DNA from: an uncultured Clostridia bacterium
GTDB taxonomy: Bacteria; Bacillota; Clostridia; Christensenellales; UBA1750
Assembly (NCBI GenBank): GCA_947625765.1
Contig: CANQPP010000004.1
Coordinates: forward strand, 1-64,000
Direction of reading: 5' to 3'
DNA: 64,000 nucleotides
The notes under the pieces were generated by a model. That model did no database searches. It was not told where the DNA came from and saw only the letters and a list, made by a program, of their open reading frames with translations. The position numbers and the translations under genes were made by a program. Numbering within the stretch: the stretch's first letter is position 1; the number at the start of each line of letters is the position of its first letter. This document shows, piece after piece, positions 51,799-60,609 of this stretch.

Positions 51799-52497
51799 AT
51801 GAATACGCAGACGGAAAACATCGGCGCGGCCGACCTGTTCAAGAGGTCCGTGCTGGAGGGCTTTTCGCTCAACAACCAGAACCTGACCGTGCCCAGCGTG
51901 CTGGTTTCCCTGGCCAGCGCCTTCGTGCTGGGCCTGGTGATCTACTACGTATATAAGAAGACCTACCGGGGCGTTCTGTACAGCCACAGCTTCAACGTGT
52001 CCCTGGTGATGCTCACCATGGTCACGGCGATGATCATCATGTGCATCTCCTCCAACATCGGCCTGACGCTGGGCATGGTCGGCGCGCTGTCCATCGTCCG
52101 CTTCCGCACCGCCGTCAAGGACCCCATGGACACGGTGTTCATGTTCTGGGCCATCGCGGCGGGCATCACCGTGGGGGCGAACTACATTTTGTACGCCATC
52201 ATCGGGACGCTGGTCATCGCGGTGCTTTTGTTCCTGATGACGCTGCTTGCCAGCAAGGCGGGGGAAAACTACCTGCTGGTGATCCACCACGACGAGCGTG
52301 CCTCCAAGGATATCTCGGGCGTGCTGGCGAAGGTGCCGCACGTGAAGCTCAAGTCCCGCAGCGTCACCCGCAACGGCGTGGAGACCACCTACGAGCTGCG
52401 CCTGCCCCAGCAGAGGGCCAACCTGGCGGATGCGCTGCTGCGCGTGCCCGGCGTGTTCGACGCGACGCTGGTGGCCTTCCAGAACGAGATCGCGTAA
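51799..52497 (+). CDS. DUF4956 domain-containing membrane protein
   Basis: TM helices, 'SSNIGLTLGMVGALSIVRFRTAVKDPMDTVFMFWAIAAGI'. Confidence 0.9.
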   Translation: MNTQTENIGAADLFKRSVLEGFSLNNQNLTVPSVLVSLASAFVLGLVIYYVYKKTYRGVLYSHSFNVSLVMLTMVTAMIIMCISSNIGLTLGMVGALSIVRFRTAVKDPMDTVFMFWAIAAGITVGANYILYAIIGTLVIAVLLFLMTLLASKAGENYLLVIHHDERASKDISGVLAKVPHVKLKSRSVTRNGVETTYELRLPQQRANLADALLRVPGVFDATLVAFQNEIA

Positions 52498-52507
52498 GCA
52501 GAAAGAA

Positions 52508-52555
52508 AAAGCCCCTGCACGACGGAAAAACGTCGAGCCCGCAGGGGCTTTCTTT
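52508..52555 (+). terminator. Rho-independent terminator
   Basis: AAAGCCCCTGC...GCAGGGGCTTT with inner CGACG/CGTCG stem, then CTTT. Confidence 0.8.
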
Positions 52556-52627
52556 CCATCCTTTCTTGCGTAAAGCGGGCGGTATCTGGTAAGATTAGGG
52601 AAGGAAAGAAACGAGGGGGAGAGGCGC

Positions 52628-53536
52628 TTGCAGATCCAGTGGTACCCGGGGCACATGGCGAAGGCCCGGCGCATGCTGCAGGAGAGCCTGAAGATGACGG
52701 ACGTGGTGGTGGAGCTGGTGGACGCGCGCGCGCCTCTGGCCAGCCGCAACCCGGACTTCGACGACCTGTTCCGGAACAAGCCGCGCGTCTGCCTGCTCAA
52801 CAAGGCGGACCTGGCGGACGAGGAGATCACGCGGCGCTGGGCGGCCTACTTCCGCGCCCGGGGCGTGACGGCCCTGCCCTTCTCGGCCAACCAGGGCAAG
52901 GGGATGAACGCCGCGCTGCGCGCCGTGGAGCAGGCGGCCGCGGACGTGGTGGAAAGGCAGCTGAAGCGCGGGATCCGAAAGACCGTGCGCGCCATGGTCA
53001 CGGGCATCCCGAACGTGGGCAAGTCCAGCTTCATCAACCGGCTCAAAGGGCGCTCCGCCGCGAAGGCGGGGGACAAGCCGGGCGTGACGCGGGGCAAGCA
53101 GTGGATCGTTTTGGGGCCCTATCTGGAGCTGTTGGATACGCCCGGCATGCTCTGGCCCAAGTTCGACGACCAGCAGGCCGCGCTGCGGCTGGCGTGGCTG
53201 GGCTCCATCCGCGAGGAGATCATGGACCTGCAGCGGCTGGCCGGAAGTTTGCTCAAGGAGTTGAGCGTCCGAAAGCCCCAGGCCATTCTGGAGAGGTACA
53301 AGCTGCGGAACCTGACGGAGGACGGCGACGGCCTGCTGGAACAGGCCTGCCGCGGGCGCGGCTGGCTGCAAAAGGGCGGTGTGCCGGATCTGGAGCGCGG
53401 CGCGCAGATCGTGCTGGATGAATTTAGGGGCGGCAAGCTCGGACGCATCAGCCTGGAGAGCCCCGAGGAGGCGGACAATGGCGCAGAGGGAGACCAAGGA
53501 GCAGCGGCTCCTGCGGATGACGGAGATCGATCTTGA
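52628..53536 (+). CDS. ylqF: Ribosome biogenesis GTPase YlqF/RbgA
   Basis: 'QWYPGHMAKARRML', circularly permuted GTPase motifs 'LLNKADL', 'GIPNVGKSSFINRL', 'DTPGMLWPK' (TTG start). Confidence 0.96.
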   Translation: MQIQWYPGHMAKARRMLQESLKMTDVVVELVDARAPLASRNPDFDDLFRNKPRVCLLNKADLADEEITRRWAAYFRARGVTALPFSANQGKGMNAALRAVEQAAADVVERQLKRGIRKTVRAMVTGIPNVGKSSFINRLKGRSAAKAGDKPGVTRGKQWIVLGPYLELLDTPGMLWPKFDDQQAALRLAWLGSIREEIMDLQRLAGSLLKELSVRKPQAILERYKLRNLTEDGDGLLEQACRGRGWLQKGGVPDLERGAQIVLDEFRGGKLGRISLESPEEADNGAEGDQGAAAPADDGDRS

Positions 53537-54119
53537 GCTGTACCGTCAGGGCTTTCTGGTGGGCGGCGTGGACGAGGCGGGCCGCGGCCCGCTGGCGGGA
53601 CCTGTGACCGCCGCCTGCGCGGTGATGCCGCTGGAAAAGGACAGGCTGCTGCTCGGGGTCAATGATTCCAAGAAGCTCAGCGAAAAGACGCGGGAGGAAC
53701 TGTACCCGCGCATACTGGAGACGGCGCTGTATGTGGGCGTGGGGATGGCCAGCGTGGAGGAGATCGAAGAGCTCAACATCCGAAACGCCTGTCGGCTGGC
53801 CATGACGCGGGCTATCGCGCAGACCGGGGCGCAGGCGCAGTACCTTCTCGTGGATGCCGAAAAGGACCTGGACACGCCCCTGCCGCAGAGGGCGCTCATC
53901 CACGGCGACGCGCTGAGCTACTCCATCGCCTGCGCGTCCATCGTGGCCAAGGTGTCGAGGGACCACTTGATGCAGGCGCTGGACAGGGAATATCCGGGAT
54001 ACGGACTGGCCGAGCATAAGGGCTACGGCACGGCCGCGCACATGGAGGCCATACGGCGACTGGGCCCGAGTCCCATCCATCGGAAGCTCTTTATTCGAGG
54101 CGTTATGGGAGAGAAATGA
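53478..54119 (+). CDS. rnhB: Ribonuclease HII
   Basis: 'VGGVDEAGRGPLAGPVTAACAVM', 'NDSKKLSEKTREEL', 'HKGYGTAAHMEAI'. Confidence 0.97.
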   Translation: MAQRETKEQRLLRMTEIDLELYRQGFLVGGVDEAGRGPLAGPVTAACAVMPLEKDRLLLGVNDSKKLSEKTREELYPRILETALYVGVGMASVEEIEELNIRNACRLAMTRAIAQTGAQAQYLLVDAEKDLDTPLPQRALIHGDALSYSIACASIVAKVSRDHLMQALDREYPGYGLAEHKGYGTAAHMEAIRRLGPSPIHRKLFIRGVMGEK

Positions 54120-54146
54120 GAAAGGCGTCCCACACGTCCGGCGGGG

Positions 54147-54381
54147 GCCTGGCCGCTTCGCGGCCAGGCGATCGAGATCCCTGCCGGGCGCCGCCGAAGG
54201 CGGCGCCCGGCCCCCCGGCTCTCCGGCTCCGGGTCGCGCGCTTGCGCGCGACCCGGAGCCGGAGAGCCGGGAAAGATTTTCTTTTCCATGGCGCGCAGGC
54301 GAAGCCTGCGCGCCATGGCTCCCCACCCACCCTCCCCCGGCGGCGAGCTTCGCTCGCCGCCGGGGGAGGGTGGGTGGGGAG
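54147..54381. repeat. Array of five perfect GC-rich hairpins (10, 13, 28, 15 and 30 bp stems)
   Basis: 54147-54169, 54183-54211, 54214-54271, 54286-54318, 54319-54381; loops ttc, gaa, tt, gaa, ttc. Confidence 0.97.
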
Positions 54382-54461
54382 CACCCCAAAAACAAATATA
54401 TAAAAAGAAACACAAACAAAGAGGCAGATAAGGCCTCGTTTAAGGGGATGTATGGCCGGAA

Positions 54462-54830
54462 ATGGATGCGGCGGACAAGGGGAAGAGCGGCGAGGAGATG
54501 GCCCTGCTGCTGCTGGAAAACGAGGGGTACGAACTGCTGGACAGAAACTACAGCTTCGGTCCCTGCGAGATCGACCTGATCCTGTTGGACGGGGAGACGC
54601 TGGTGTTCGTCGAGGTCAAGCAGCGCTCCGCCGGGGTGCCGCGCCTGGCCGTGGACAGGGCCAAGCAGGCGCGCATCTGCCGGGCGGCGCTGCAATACGC
54701 GCTGTCCACGGATCGAATGGACAGCCCCATGCGCTTCGACGTGGTGGAGGTGCAGCGCCAGGGCGGCGAGCTGCGCCTGCGTCACCTGAAAAACGCGTTT
54801 GAATTTATCAAAGGCAGGTATTTTGCATGA
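54462..54830 (+). CDS. yraN: YraN family (UPF0102) nuclease-like protein
   Basis: 'GEEMALLLLENEGYELLDRNYSFGPCEIDLILLDGETLVFVEVKQRS'. Confidence 0.93.
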   Translation: MDAADKGKSGEEMALLLLENEGYELLDRNYSFGPCEIDLILLDGETLVFVEVKQRSAGVPRLAVDRAKQARICRAALQYALSTDRMDSPMRFDVVEVQRQGGELRLRHLKNAFEFIKGRYFA

Positions 54831-57800
54831 AACGATCCAAATGGGGACAAAGAGGGCGCTATGCGCTTTTGCTCCTGCTCCTGCTCCTTCCCCTTCCCCT
54901 GCTCCTTTGCTCTCTCGGCTTTGCAGCGGAGGAGGATACGAATCTTCTCCTGAACGGCGACTTCGAGCAGGGCCTGGACGCGGAGGGATACATCGCGAAC
55001 TGGAGCTACGACGCTTGGGAGATGGGTGAGGAATACAGCAGCTACCGCCTGGACGACGACCCGGAGCGCGGCACGGTGCTGGTGATCGAGAACCTGCAGG
55101 ACGACGACGTCCGTCTGGAGCAGACGCTCTCCGTGCGCGGCAACAGCCTCTACAAGTTCTCCGGCTACCTAAAGGCCGAGGGCTTTTCCCCGGACCGCCG
55201 CGGCGCGAACCTCTCCGTCAAGGACTGCTTCGCCATCTCGCCCGACTACGTGGACACCGACGGCGAATGGGTCTACGTGGAGTTCTACGGCAAGACCGGC
55301 TGGTTCCAGGGCTCCGTGACGCTCTGCGCCCGCGCGGGCTACTACGGCGAGACCAACGCCGGCACGGCCTGGTTCGACGGCCTGCGCGCCGAGCGCGTAT
55401 CGACGCTGCCTGAAGGCGCGGAGGCCCAGTCCCTGCGCAAGGTGGAGGCCGCGACCGCCGAGGACGAGGGCGGCCAGGCCAACTGGATCCCCGCCTTCAT
55501 CGCCCTGAGCGCCATCGTCGGGATCGTGGGCGCGCTCATCCTGCCCAAAGGGCGGAAGCTCCTTGAGGACCTTGGCCCAAAGAGCCTGCATACGCTGTTC
55601 TGGGGCTGCTTAGGGCTGGCCCTGCTCCTGCGCCTGTACCTGGCCATCACCAAGCCCGGCTACCAGGTGGACATCGACTGTTTCCGCGGCTGGGCCCTGC
55701 GCATGGCGGAGGTCGGCCCGGTCTCCTTCTACGACCAGATCTTCTGCGACTATCCACCGGGATATTTGTACGTGCTCTGGCCTATCGGCGCGCTGGCGGA
55801 GCTTATGCAGCTGCCCTACGATTCGGAGCTGTTCCTGCTGCTGCTCAAGCTCCCCGCGCTCCTCTCCGACCTGGCCGCCGCCTGGCTCATCTACGACATG
55901 GCCAGGGAATGGACCGACGAGGGCACCGCGAGCCTTGCGGGCCTGCTGTACGCCTTTGCCCCGGCCGTCTGGCTGGACAGCGCCTGCTGGGGCCAGATGG
56001 ACGCGGTGCTGGTTCTGCTGGTGCTGCTCTGCATCCGCCTGATGCTCCGCAAAAAGATGCTGGCAAGCTCCCTCATTTTCGCCCTGGCGGTCTTGGTCAA
56101 GCCCCAGGCGCTCATGTTCGGCACGGTGCTGCTCTGCGGCTTCGTCTCCGACATGCTGAAGGATTGGAGAAAGGGTCTCTGGTCCCTGGCGGCCTGCGTG
56201 GCCAGCGCCTTGGCGCTGGTGCTGGTCGTGGCGCTGCCCTTTTCCCTGGGCCGCGGCTATGGCTGGCTCATCCAGCAGTACCTCTCCGTGCTCACCAGCT
56301 ACCCCTATGCCGCCGTCAACGCCATGAACCTCTTCGGCGTGCTGGGCGGCAACTGGACCGCCCAGGAGACCCAGCTGCTGGGGCTCAGCTACCAGGCCTG
56401 GGGCGCCTTCGGCATGGCCATCAGCGTGGGCGCGGCGCTGTTCATCTACTTCCGCGCCGGCGACCGAAAGGCCGTCCTGCCCATGGCCGCCTGCGAACTG
56501 CTGGGCGTGTTTGTCCTGGGCGTGCGCATGCACGAAAGGTACATGTTCCCCATACTGGCCTTGACGCTGCTCTGCGCGCTGGCCTATGAGGATAAGCGCA
56601 TGCTGTGGATATTCGCAGGTCTCCTGGTGACCAACGGGGCCAACATATTCACGGTGCTGCAAAACGAGTACATTTTGGCCGAGAACAGGACGATGGAGAT
56701 CCTGACCGGCTGCGGGAACCTCGCCCTGCTCTTCTGCATGTGGGATGCAAGCCTCCGGCTCTGCCTGCTGAAAACTCCCCTGCCCCTGCATGCGCCCCTA
56801 AAGCCCCTGCGCGCCCAGGCGCTGGGCCCCGCGCTGCCGGATGCCCGCCGCAGCGGGGAGAGGCTCCGCTTTACCCGCACGGACGTGCTCCTCATGCTGG
56901 GCCTGACGCTGGTCTATGCCCTTACCGCCTTCTACCGGCTGGGCAACCTCTACGCCCCTTCCACCTACTGGGAGGGCTATGAGGGCGAGTCGGTGGTGCT
57001 GGACATGGGGCAGGAGCAGGACGTTGGCCGCTTCTACTACTACGGAGAGATCAACTACGGCACGCTGAACGTGAGCTGGTCGAAGGACGGCGTGAACTTC
57101 ACGGACGAGCAGTCCCTGACCGTGGGCGTGCACGACATGTTCAAGTGGCACGTGCTGGAAACGGACGAGGACGCCCGCTACCTGCGCCTGGAGATCGGCG
57201 AGGGGGATATGCGCATACTCGAGGTCGCGGCCACCGACAGCAGCGGCGAGACGGTCTACCCGCTTTCCGCCCCCGCCGGGGCCGAGGCGCTGACGGACGA
57301 GAACTGGATGGTCCCCCAGCGGCCCGGCTACATGGACAGCATGTACTTCGACGAGGTCTACCACGGCCGCACCGCCTACGAGCAGAACCACAACATGGTC
57401 TGGTACGAGAACACCCATCCGCCCCTGGGCAAGGTGTTCATCTCCTGGTCCATCCTGCTCTTCGGCATGACGCCCTTCGGCTGGCGCTTCGCCGGCACGC
57501 TGGCCGGCGTGCTGATGGTCCCGGCCATCTACTACCTGGCCAAGCTGCTGTTTAAAAAGAGCGGGCTGGCCTTCACCACCGCCTTCCTGTTCACCTTCGA
57601 CTTTATGCACCTGGTGCAGACGCGCCTGGGGACCATAGACTCCTACCCGGTGCTGTTCATCATCCTCGAATACGCCTGCATGCTGCACTACGCCCACATG
57701 AGCTTCTACCACGATAAGTTCTGGAAGACATTGGTGCCGCTGTTCTTCTCCGGCCTGTTCATGGGCCTTGGCATCGCCTCCAAGTGGATCGGCATCTATG

Positions 57801-58594
57801 CGGCGGCGGGGCTGGCCGTCTTCTTCTTCGCCATCCTCTTTGCCCGCTGGCGGGAGTACCGCTGGGCCGAGAAGGAGATCGGGCGGGACGGCAGGGACCG
57901 CGAGCTGGCCCGGCGCATCCGGGAGCTGTTCCCCGACCGGGCCCTGGCCACCATCCTCTGCTGCATCGTGTTCTTCATCGTGGTCCCGCTGGCGGTCTAT
58001 ATAGGCTCCTACTACCAGTTCCTGCGCATAGACGGCAACGGCCTGACGGAGGTGTGGAACTACCAGCTGCACATGTTCAACTACCACAAGTCCGTCTTTG
58101 ACAGCCACCCCTACGAGTCGCCCTGGTACCAGTGGCCCCTGATGCTCAAGCCCATCTGGTATTTCCTGGGAGAGTACGAGCCGGAGGGGACCATCTCCTC
58201 CATCGCCGCCTTCGGCAACCCCGCCGTGTGGTGGCCGGGCCTGGCGGCCATGCTCTGGCTGGCCGTGCGCGCCGCCCGTGGGTATGGACGGCAGGATAAA
58301 CGCATCTACATCGTGCTGCTGGGGTATCTGTCCAACTTCCTGCCCTGGGTGCTGGTGCCCCGCACCACCTTCATCTACCACTACTTCGCCTCCGTGCCCT
58401 TCCTGGTGATGGCCCTGGCGCTGTACCTGGAGGACTTCTATATGCGTGTCAAGCGCGGCGGGCTCTGGATCGGGCTGTACCTTGCGCTGACGCTGGGGTT
58501 GTACCTGCTGTTCTACCCGGTGCTGACCGGCGTCTCCATGCCGGACGTGCAGGGCGCGCTCCTGCGCTGGCTGCCCAGCTGGACGCTGTTCTAA
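54827..58594 (+). CDS. Large GT-C membrane glycosyltransferase fusion with C-terminal PMT (GT39-like) module
   Basis: 1255 aa. N-terminal CBM-like 'LLLNGDFEQGLDAEGYIANWSYDAW', first GT-C 'DIDCFRGWALRMAEVGPVSFYDQIFCDYPPGYLYVL', discoidin-like insert, PMT 'YMDSMYFDEVYHGRTAYEQ...YENTHPPLGKVFI'. Confidence 0.88.
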   Translation: MKRSKWGQRGRYALLLLLLLLPLPLLLCSLGFAAEEDTNLLLNGDFEQGLDAEGYIANWSYDAWEMGEEYSSYRLDDDPERGTVLVIENLQDDDVRLEQTLSVRGNSLYKFSGYLKAEGFSPDRRGANLSVKDCFAISPDYVDTDGEWVYVEFYGKTGWFQGSVTLCARAGYYGETNAGTAWFDGLRAERVSTLPEGAEAQSLRKVEAATAEDEGGQANWIPAFIALSAIVGIVGALILPKGRKLLEDLGPKSLHTLFWGCLGLALLLRLYLAITKPGYQVDIDCFRGWALRMAEVGPVSFYDQIFCDYPPGYLYVLWPIGALAELMQLPYDSELFLLLLKLPALLSDLAAAWLIYDMAREWTDEGTASLAGLLYAFAPAVWLDSACWGQMDAVLVLLVLLCIRLMLRKKMLASSLIFALAVLVKPQALMFGTVLLCGFVSDMLKDWRKGLWSLAACVASALALVLVVALPFSLGRGYGWLIQQYLSVLTSYPYAAVNAMNLFGVLGGNWTAQETQLLGLSYQAWGAFGMAISVGAALFIYFRAGDRKAVLPMAACELLGVFVLGVRMHERYMFPILALTLLCALAYEDKRMLWIFAGLLVTNGANIFTVLQNEYILAENRTMEILTGCGNLALLFCMWDASLRLCLLKTPLPLHAPLKPLRAQALGPALPDARRSGERLRFTRTDVLLMLGLTLVYALTAFYRLGNLYAPSTYWEGYEGESVVLDMGQEQDVGRFYYYGEINYGTLNVSWSKDGVNFTDEQSLTVGVHDMFKWHVLETDEDARYLRLEIGEGDMRILEVAATDSSGETVYPLSAPAGAEALTDENWMVPQRPGYMDSMYFDEVYHGRTAYEQNHNMVWYENTHPPLGKVFISWSILLFGMTPFGWRFAGTLAGVLMVPAIYYLAKLLFKKSGLAFTTAFLFTFDFMHLVQTRLGTIDSYPVLFIILEYACMLHYAHMSFYHDKFWKTLVPLFFSGLFMGLGIASKWIGIYAAAGLAVFFFAILFARWREYRWAEKEIGRDGRDRELARRIRELFPDRALATILCCIVFFIVVPLAVYIGSYYQFLRIDGNGLTEVWNYQLHMFNYHKSVFDSHPYESPWYQWPLMLKPIWYFLGEYEPEGTISSIAAFGNPAVWWPGLAAMLWLAVRAARGYGRQDKRIYIVLLGYLSNFLPWVLVPRTTFIYHYFASVPFLVMALALYLEDFYMRVKRGGLWIGLYLALTLGLYLLFYPVLTGVSMPDVQGALLRWLPSWTLF

Positions 58595-58609
58595 GGGAGG
58601 GAAGGCGAG

Positions 58610-59044
58610 ATGGACAAGAAACGCTTTGCCTGGCTCTTGCAGGCGCTCAAGTTCGGCGCGGTGGGCGTGCTCAACACGCTGGTGGACTACGCGGTCTATT
58701 CCCTGCTGGTGCTGCTGCCCTTCTTTAAGGAATACTACCTCCTGGCGCAGCTGATCGGCTATACCTGCGGCCTGGTCAACAGCTTAGGCCTTAACAAGCG
58801 CTGGACGTTCAAGCAGAAGGAGAGGCTGCAAAGGGGGCAGCTCGTCCGCTTCCTGGTGGTGAACCTTCTGGCCCTGGGCGTTTCGTCACTGCTGTTGTTC
58901 CTGCTGCGGGAGGGACTGTGGATGAACCTGTACGGCGCCAAGATACTGGCCACGGGCGGCTCGCTTTTGGTCAACTTCATCGGCAACAAGCTTTGGGTGT
59001 TCCGCGGAAAAGGGGAAGAAACGCCCAAGGCGGGAAACAAATAA
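58610..59044 (+). CDS. GtrA family protein
   Basis: 'LKFGAVGVLNTLVDYAVYSLLVLL...LGLNKRWTFKQ', four TM. Confidence 0.93.
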   Translation: MDKKRFAWLLQALKFGAVGVLNTLVDYAVYSLLVLLPFFKEYYLLAQLIGYTCGLVNSLGLNKRWTFKQKERLQRGQLVRFLVVNLLALGVSSLLLFLLREGLWMNLYGAKILATGGSLLVNFIGNKLWVFRGKGEETPKAGNK

Positions 59045-59072
59045 GAGAACAGAAATTTAAGGGGGAAGGCGG

Positions 59073-60605
59073 ATGCTGGCCAGCGTATTGAGCTATGGCC
59101 TGACGGGGATCGAGGGCTATCCCATGCAGGTGGAGGTGGACTGCCGAGAGGGCGGGATGCCCACCTTTGAGACGGTGGGCCTGCCGGGCGCGGCGGTGAA
59201 GGAGTCCCGGGAGCGGGTGCGCTCGGCGCTGGTCAACTCCCATCTGCGCTATCCCTACGGCCCCACCACCGTGAACCTGGCCCCGGCGGACGTGCGCAAG
59301 GAGGGGCCCAGGTACGATTTGCCCATCGCGCTGGGGCTGCTGGCCGCCTCCAAGCAGCTGCCGCTGGAACCCTTAAAGGAGCTGCTGGTGCTGGGCGAGC
59401 TCTCGCTGGACGGGAGGCTTCGGCCCATCACGGGCGTTCTGCCCATGCTCATCCGCGCCCGCAGCGACGGGGTCAAGAAGGCCCTGCTGCCCGTGGACAA
59501 CGCCCGGGAGGCCGCCTGCCTGGAGGGGATGGAAATTTACGGGGCGGAGAGCATACTCTCCGCGGTGCGCTTCCTGCGGGGCGAGGAGAAGCTGGAGCCG
59601 ATGCCCCTGCTCTCCTACGACAGCCTTTTGAAGGGCACAAAGCCCTTGTGCGACTTATCCCAAGTGCGCGGGCAGTACGCGGCCAAGCGGGCGCTGGAGA
59701 TCGCGGCCAGCGGCGGCCACAACATGCTGATGATCGGCCCGCCGGGTTCGGGCAAGACCATGCTGGCCCGCTGCATGCCGGGGATCCTGCCGCCCATGGG
59801 ATTCGAGGAGGCGCTGGAGACCACGCGCATCCACTCCGCGGCGGGCTCCAGGGAGGGCCTTGTGACCCAGCGGCCCTTCCGCGCCCCGCACCACACCGCC
59901 TCCGCGGCGGCGCTGGTGGGTGGCGGCCGGGACGCCATGCCGGGGGAAATATCAAAGGCGCACAACGGCGTCCTGTTCCTGGACGAGCTGCCGGAGTTCC
60001 CCCGCATCGTGCTGGAGGCCCTGCGCCAGCCCATGGAGGACGGCGTGGTGCACGTCTCCCGCGTGGGGGCCCAGTGCGAGTACCCGGCGCGCTTTTCGCT
60101 CATCTGCGCGATGAACCCCTGCCCCTGCGGCAATTTCGGCTCCCGGACGCGGCGCTGCCGCTGCACGCCCCAGGCCATCGAGCGGTACCTGAACCGCGTC
60201 TCCGGCCCGCTGCTCGACAGGATCGACCTGGTGGTGGAGATGGACTTCGTGCCCGCCGAGGAGGCCCTGCGGGACCGCTCCCCGGGCGAGGACAGCGAAA
60301 CGGTGCGCGCGCGTGTGGAGAAGGCCCGCGCCATGGCCCGGGAGCGCTACAAGGGCACGGGCATCTACGCCAACGCCCATTTGAGCGGCGCGCAGCTGGA
60401 AAAGCACTGCGCCCTCTCCGGCGAGGCGGACAGGCTGATGCAGGCGGCGATGGCGCAGATGAAGCTGTCCATGCGCGCCTACACGCGGGTGCTGAAGCTG
60501 GCCCGGACGCTGGCGGACATGGAGCAGGAGGACAGGATCGCGGAGCACCACGTGGCGGAGGCGCTGGCCTACCGCGGCGCGGGGGACAAATATTGGAAGG
60601 GATGA
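59073..60605 (+). CDS. comM: YifB/ComM family Mg chelatase-like AAA ATPase
   Basis: 'TVGLPGAAVKESRERVRSALVNS', 'HNMLMIGPPGSGKTMLARCMPGILPPM', 'AMNPCPCGNFG'. Confidence 0.95.
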   Translation: MLASVLSYGLTGIEGYPMQVEVDCREGGMPTFETVGLPGAAVKESRERVRSALVNSHLRYPYGPTTVNLAPADVRKEGPRYDLPIALGLLAASKQLPLEPLKELLVLGELSLDGRLRPITGVLPMLIRARSDGVKKALLPVDNAREAACLEGMEIYGAESILSAVRFLRGEEKLEPMPLLSYDSLLKGTKPLCDLSQVRGQYAAKRALEIAASGGHNMLMIGPPGSGKTMLARCMPGILPPMGFEEALETTRIHSAAGSREGLVTQRPFRAPHHTASAAALVGGGRDAMPGEISKAHNGVLFLDELPEFPRIVLEALRQPMEDGVVHVSRVGAQCEYPARFSLICAMNPCPCGNFGSRTRRCRCTPQAIERYLNRVSGPLLDRIDLVVEMDFVPAEEALRDRSPGEDSETVRARVEKARAMARERYKGTGIYANAHLSGAQLEKHCALSGEADRLMQAAMAQMKLSMRAYTRVLKLARTLADMEQEDRIAEHHVAEALAYRGAGDKYWKG

Positions 60606-60609
60606 GACG

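Noticed and set aside
56798-58381. Minus-strand ORF (527 aa) opposite the PMT module
   Set aside because: Same shadow effect; the plus-strand reading has strong PMT motifs.
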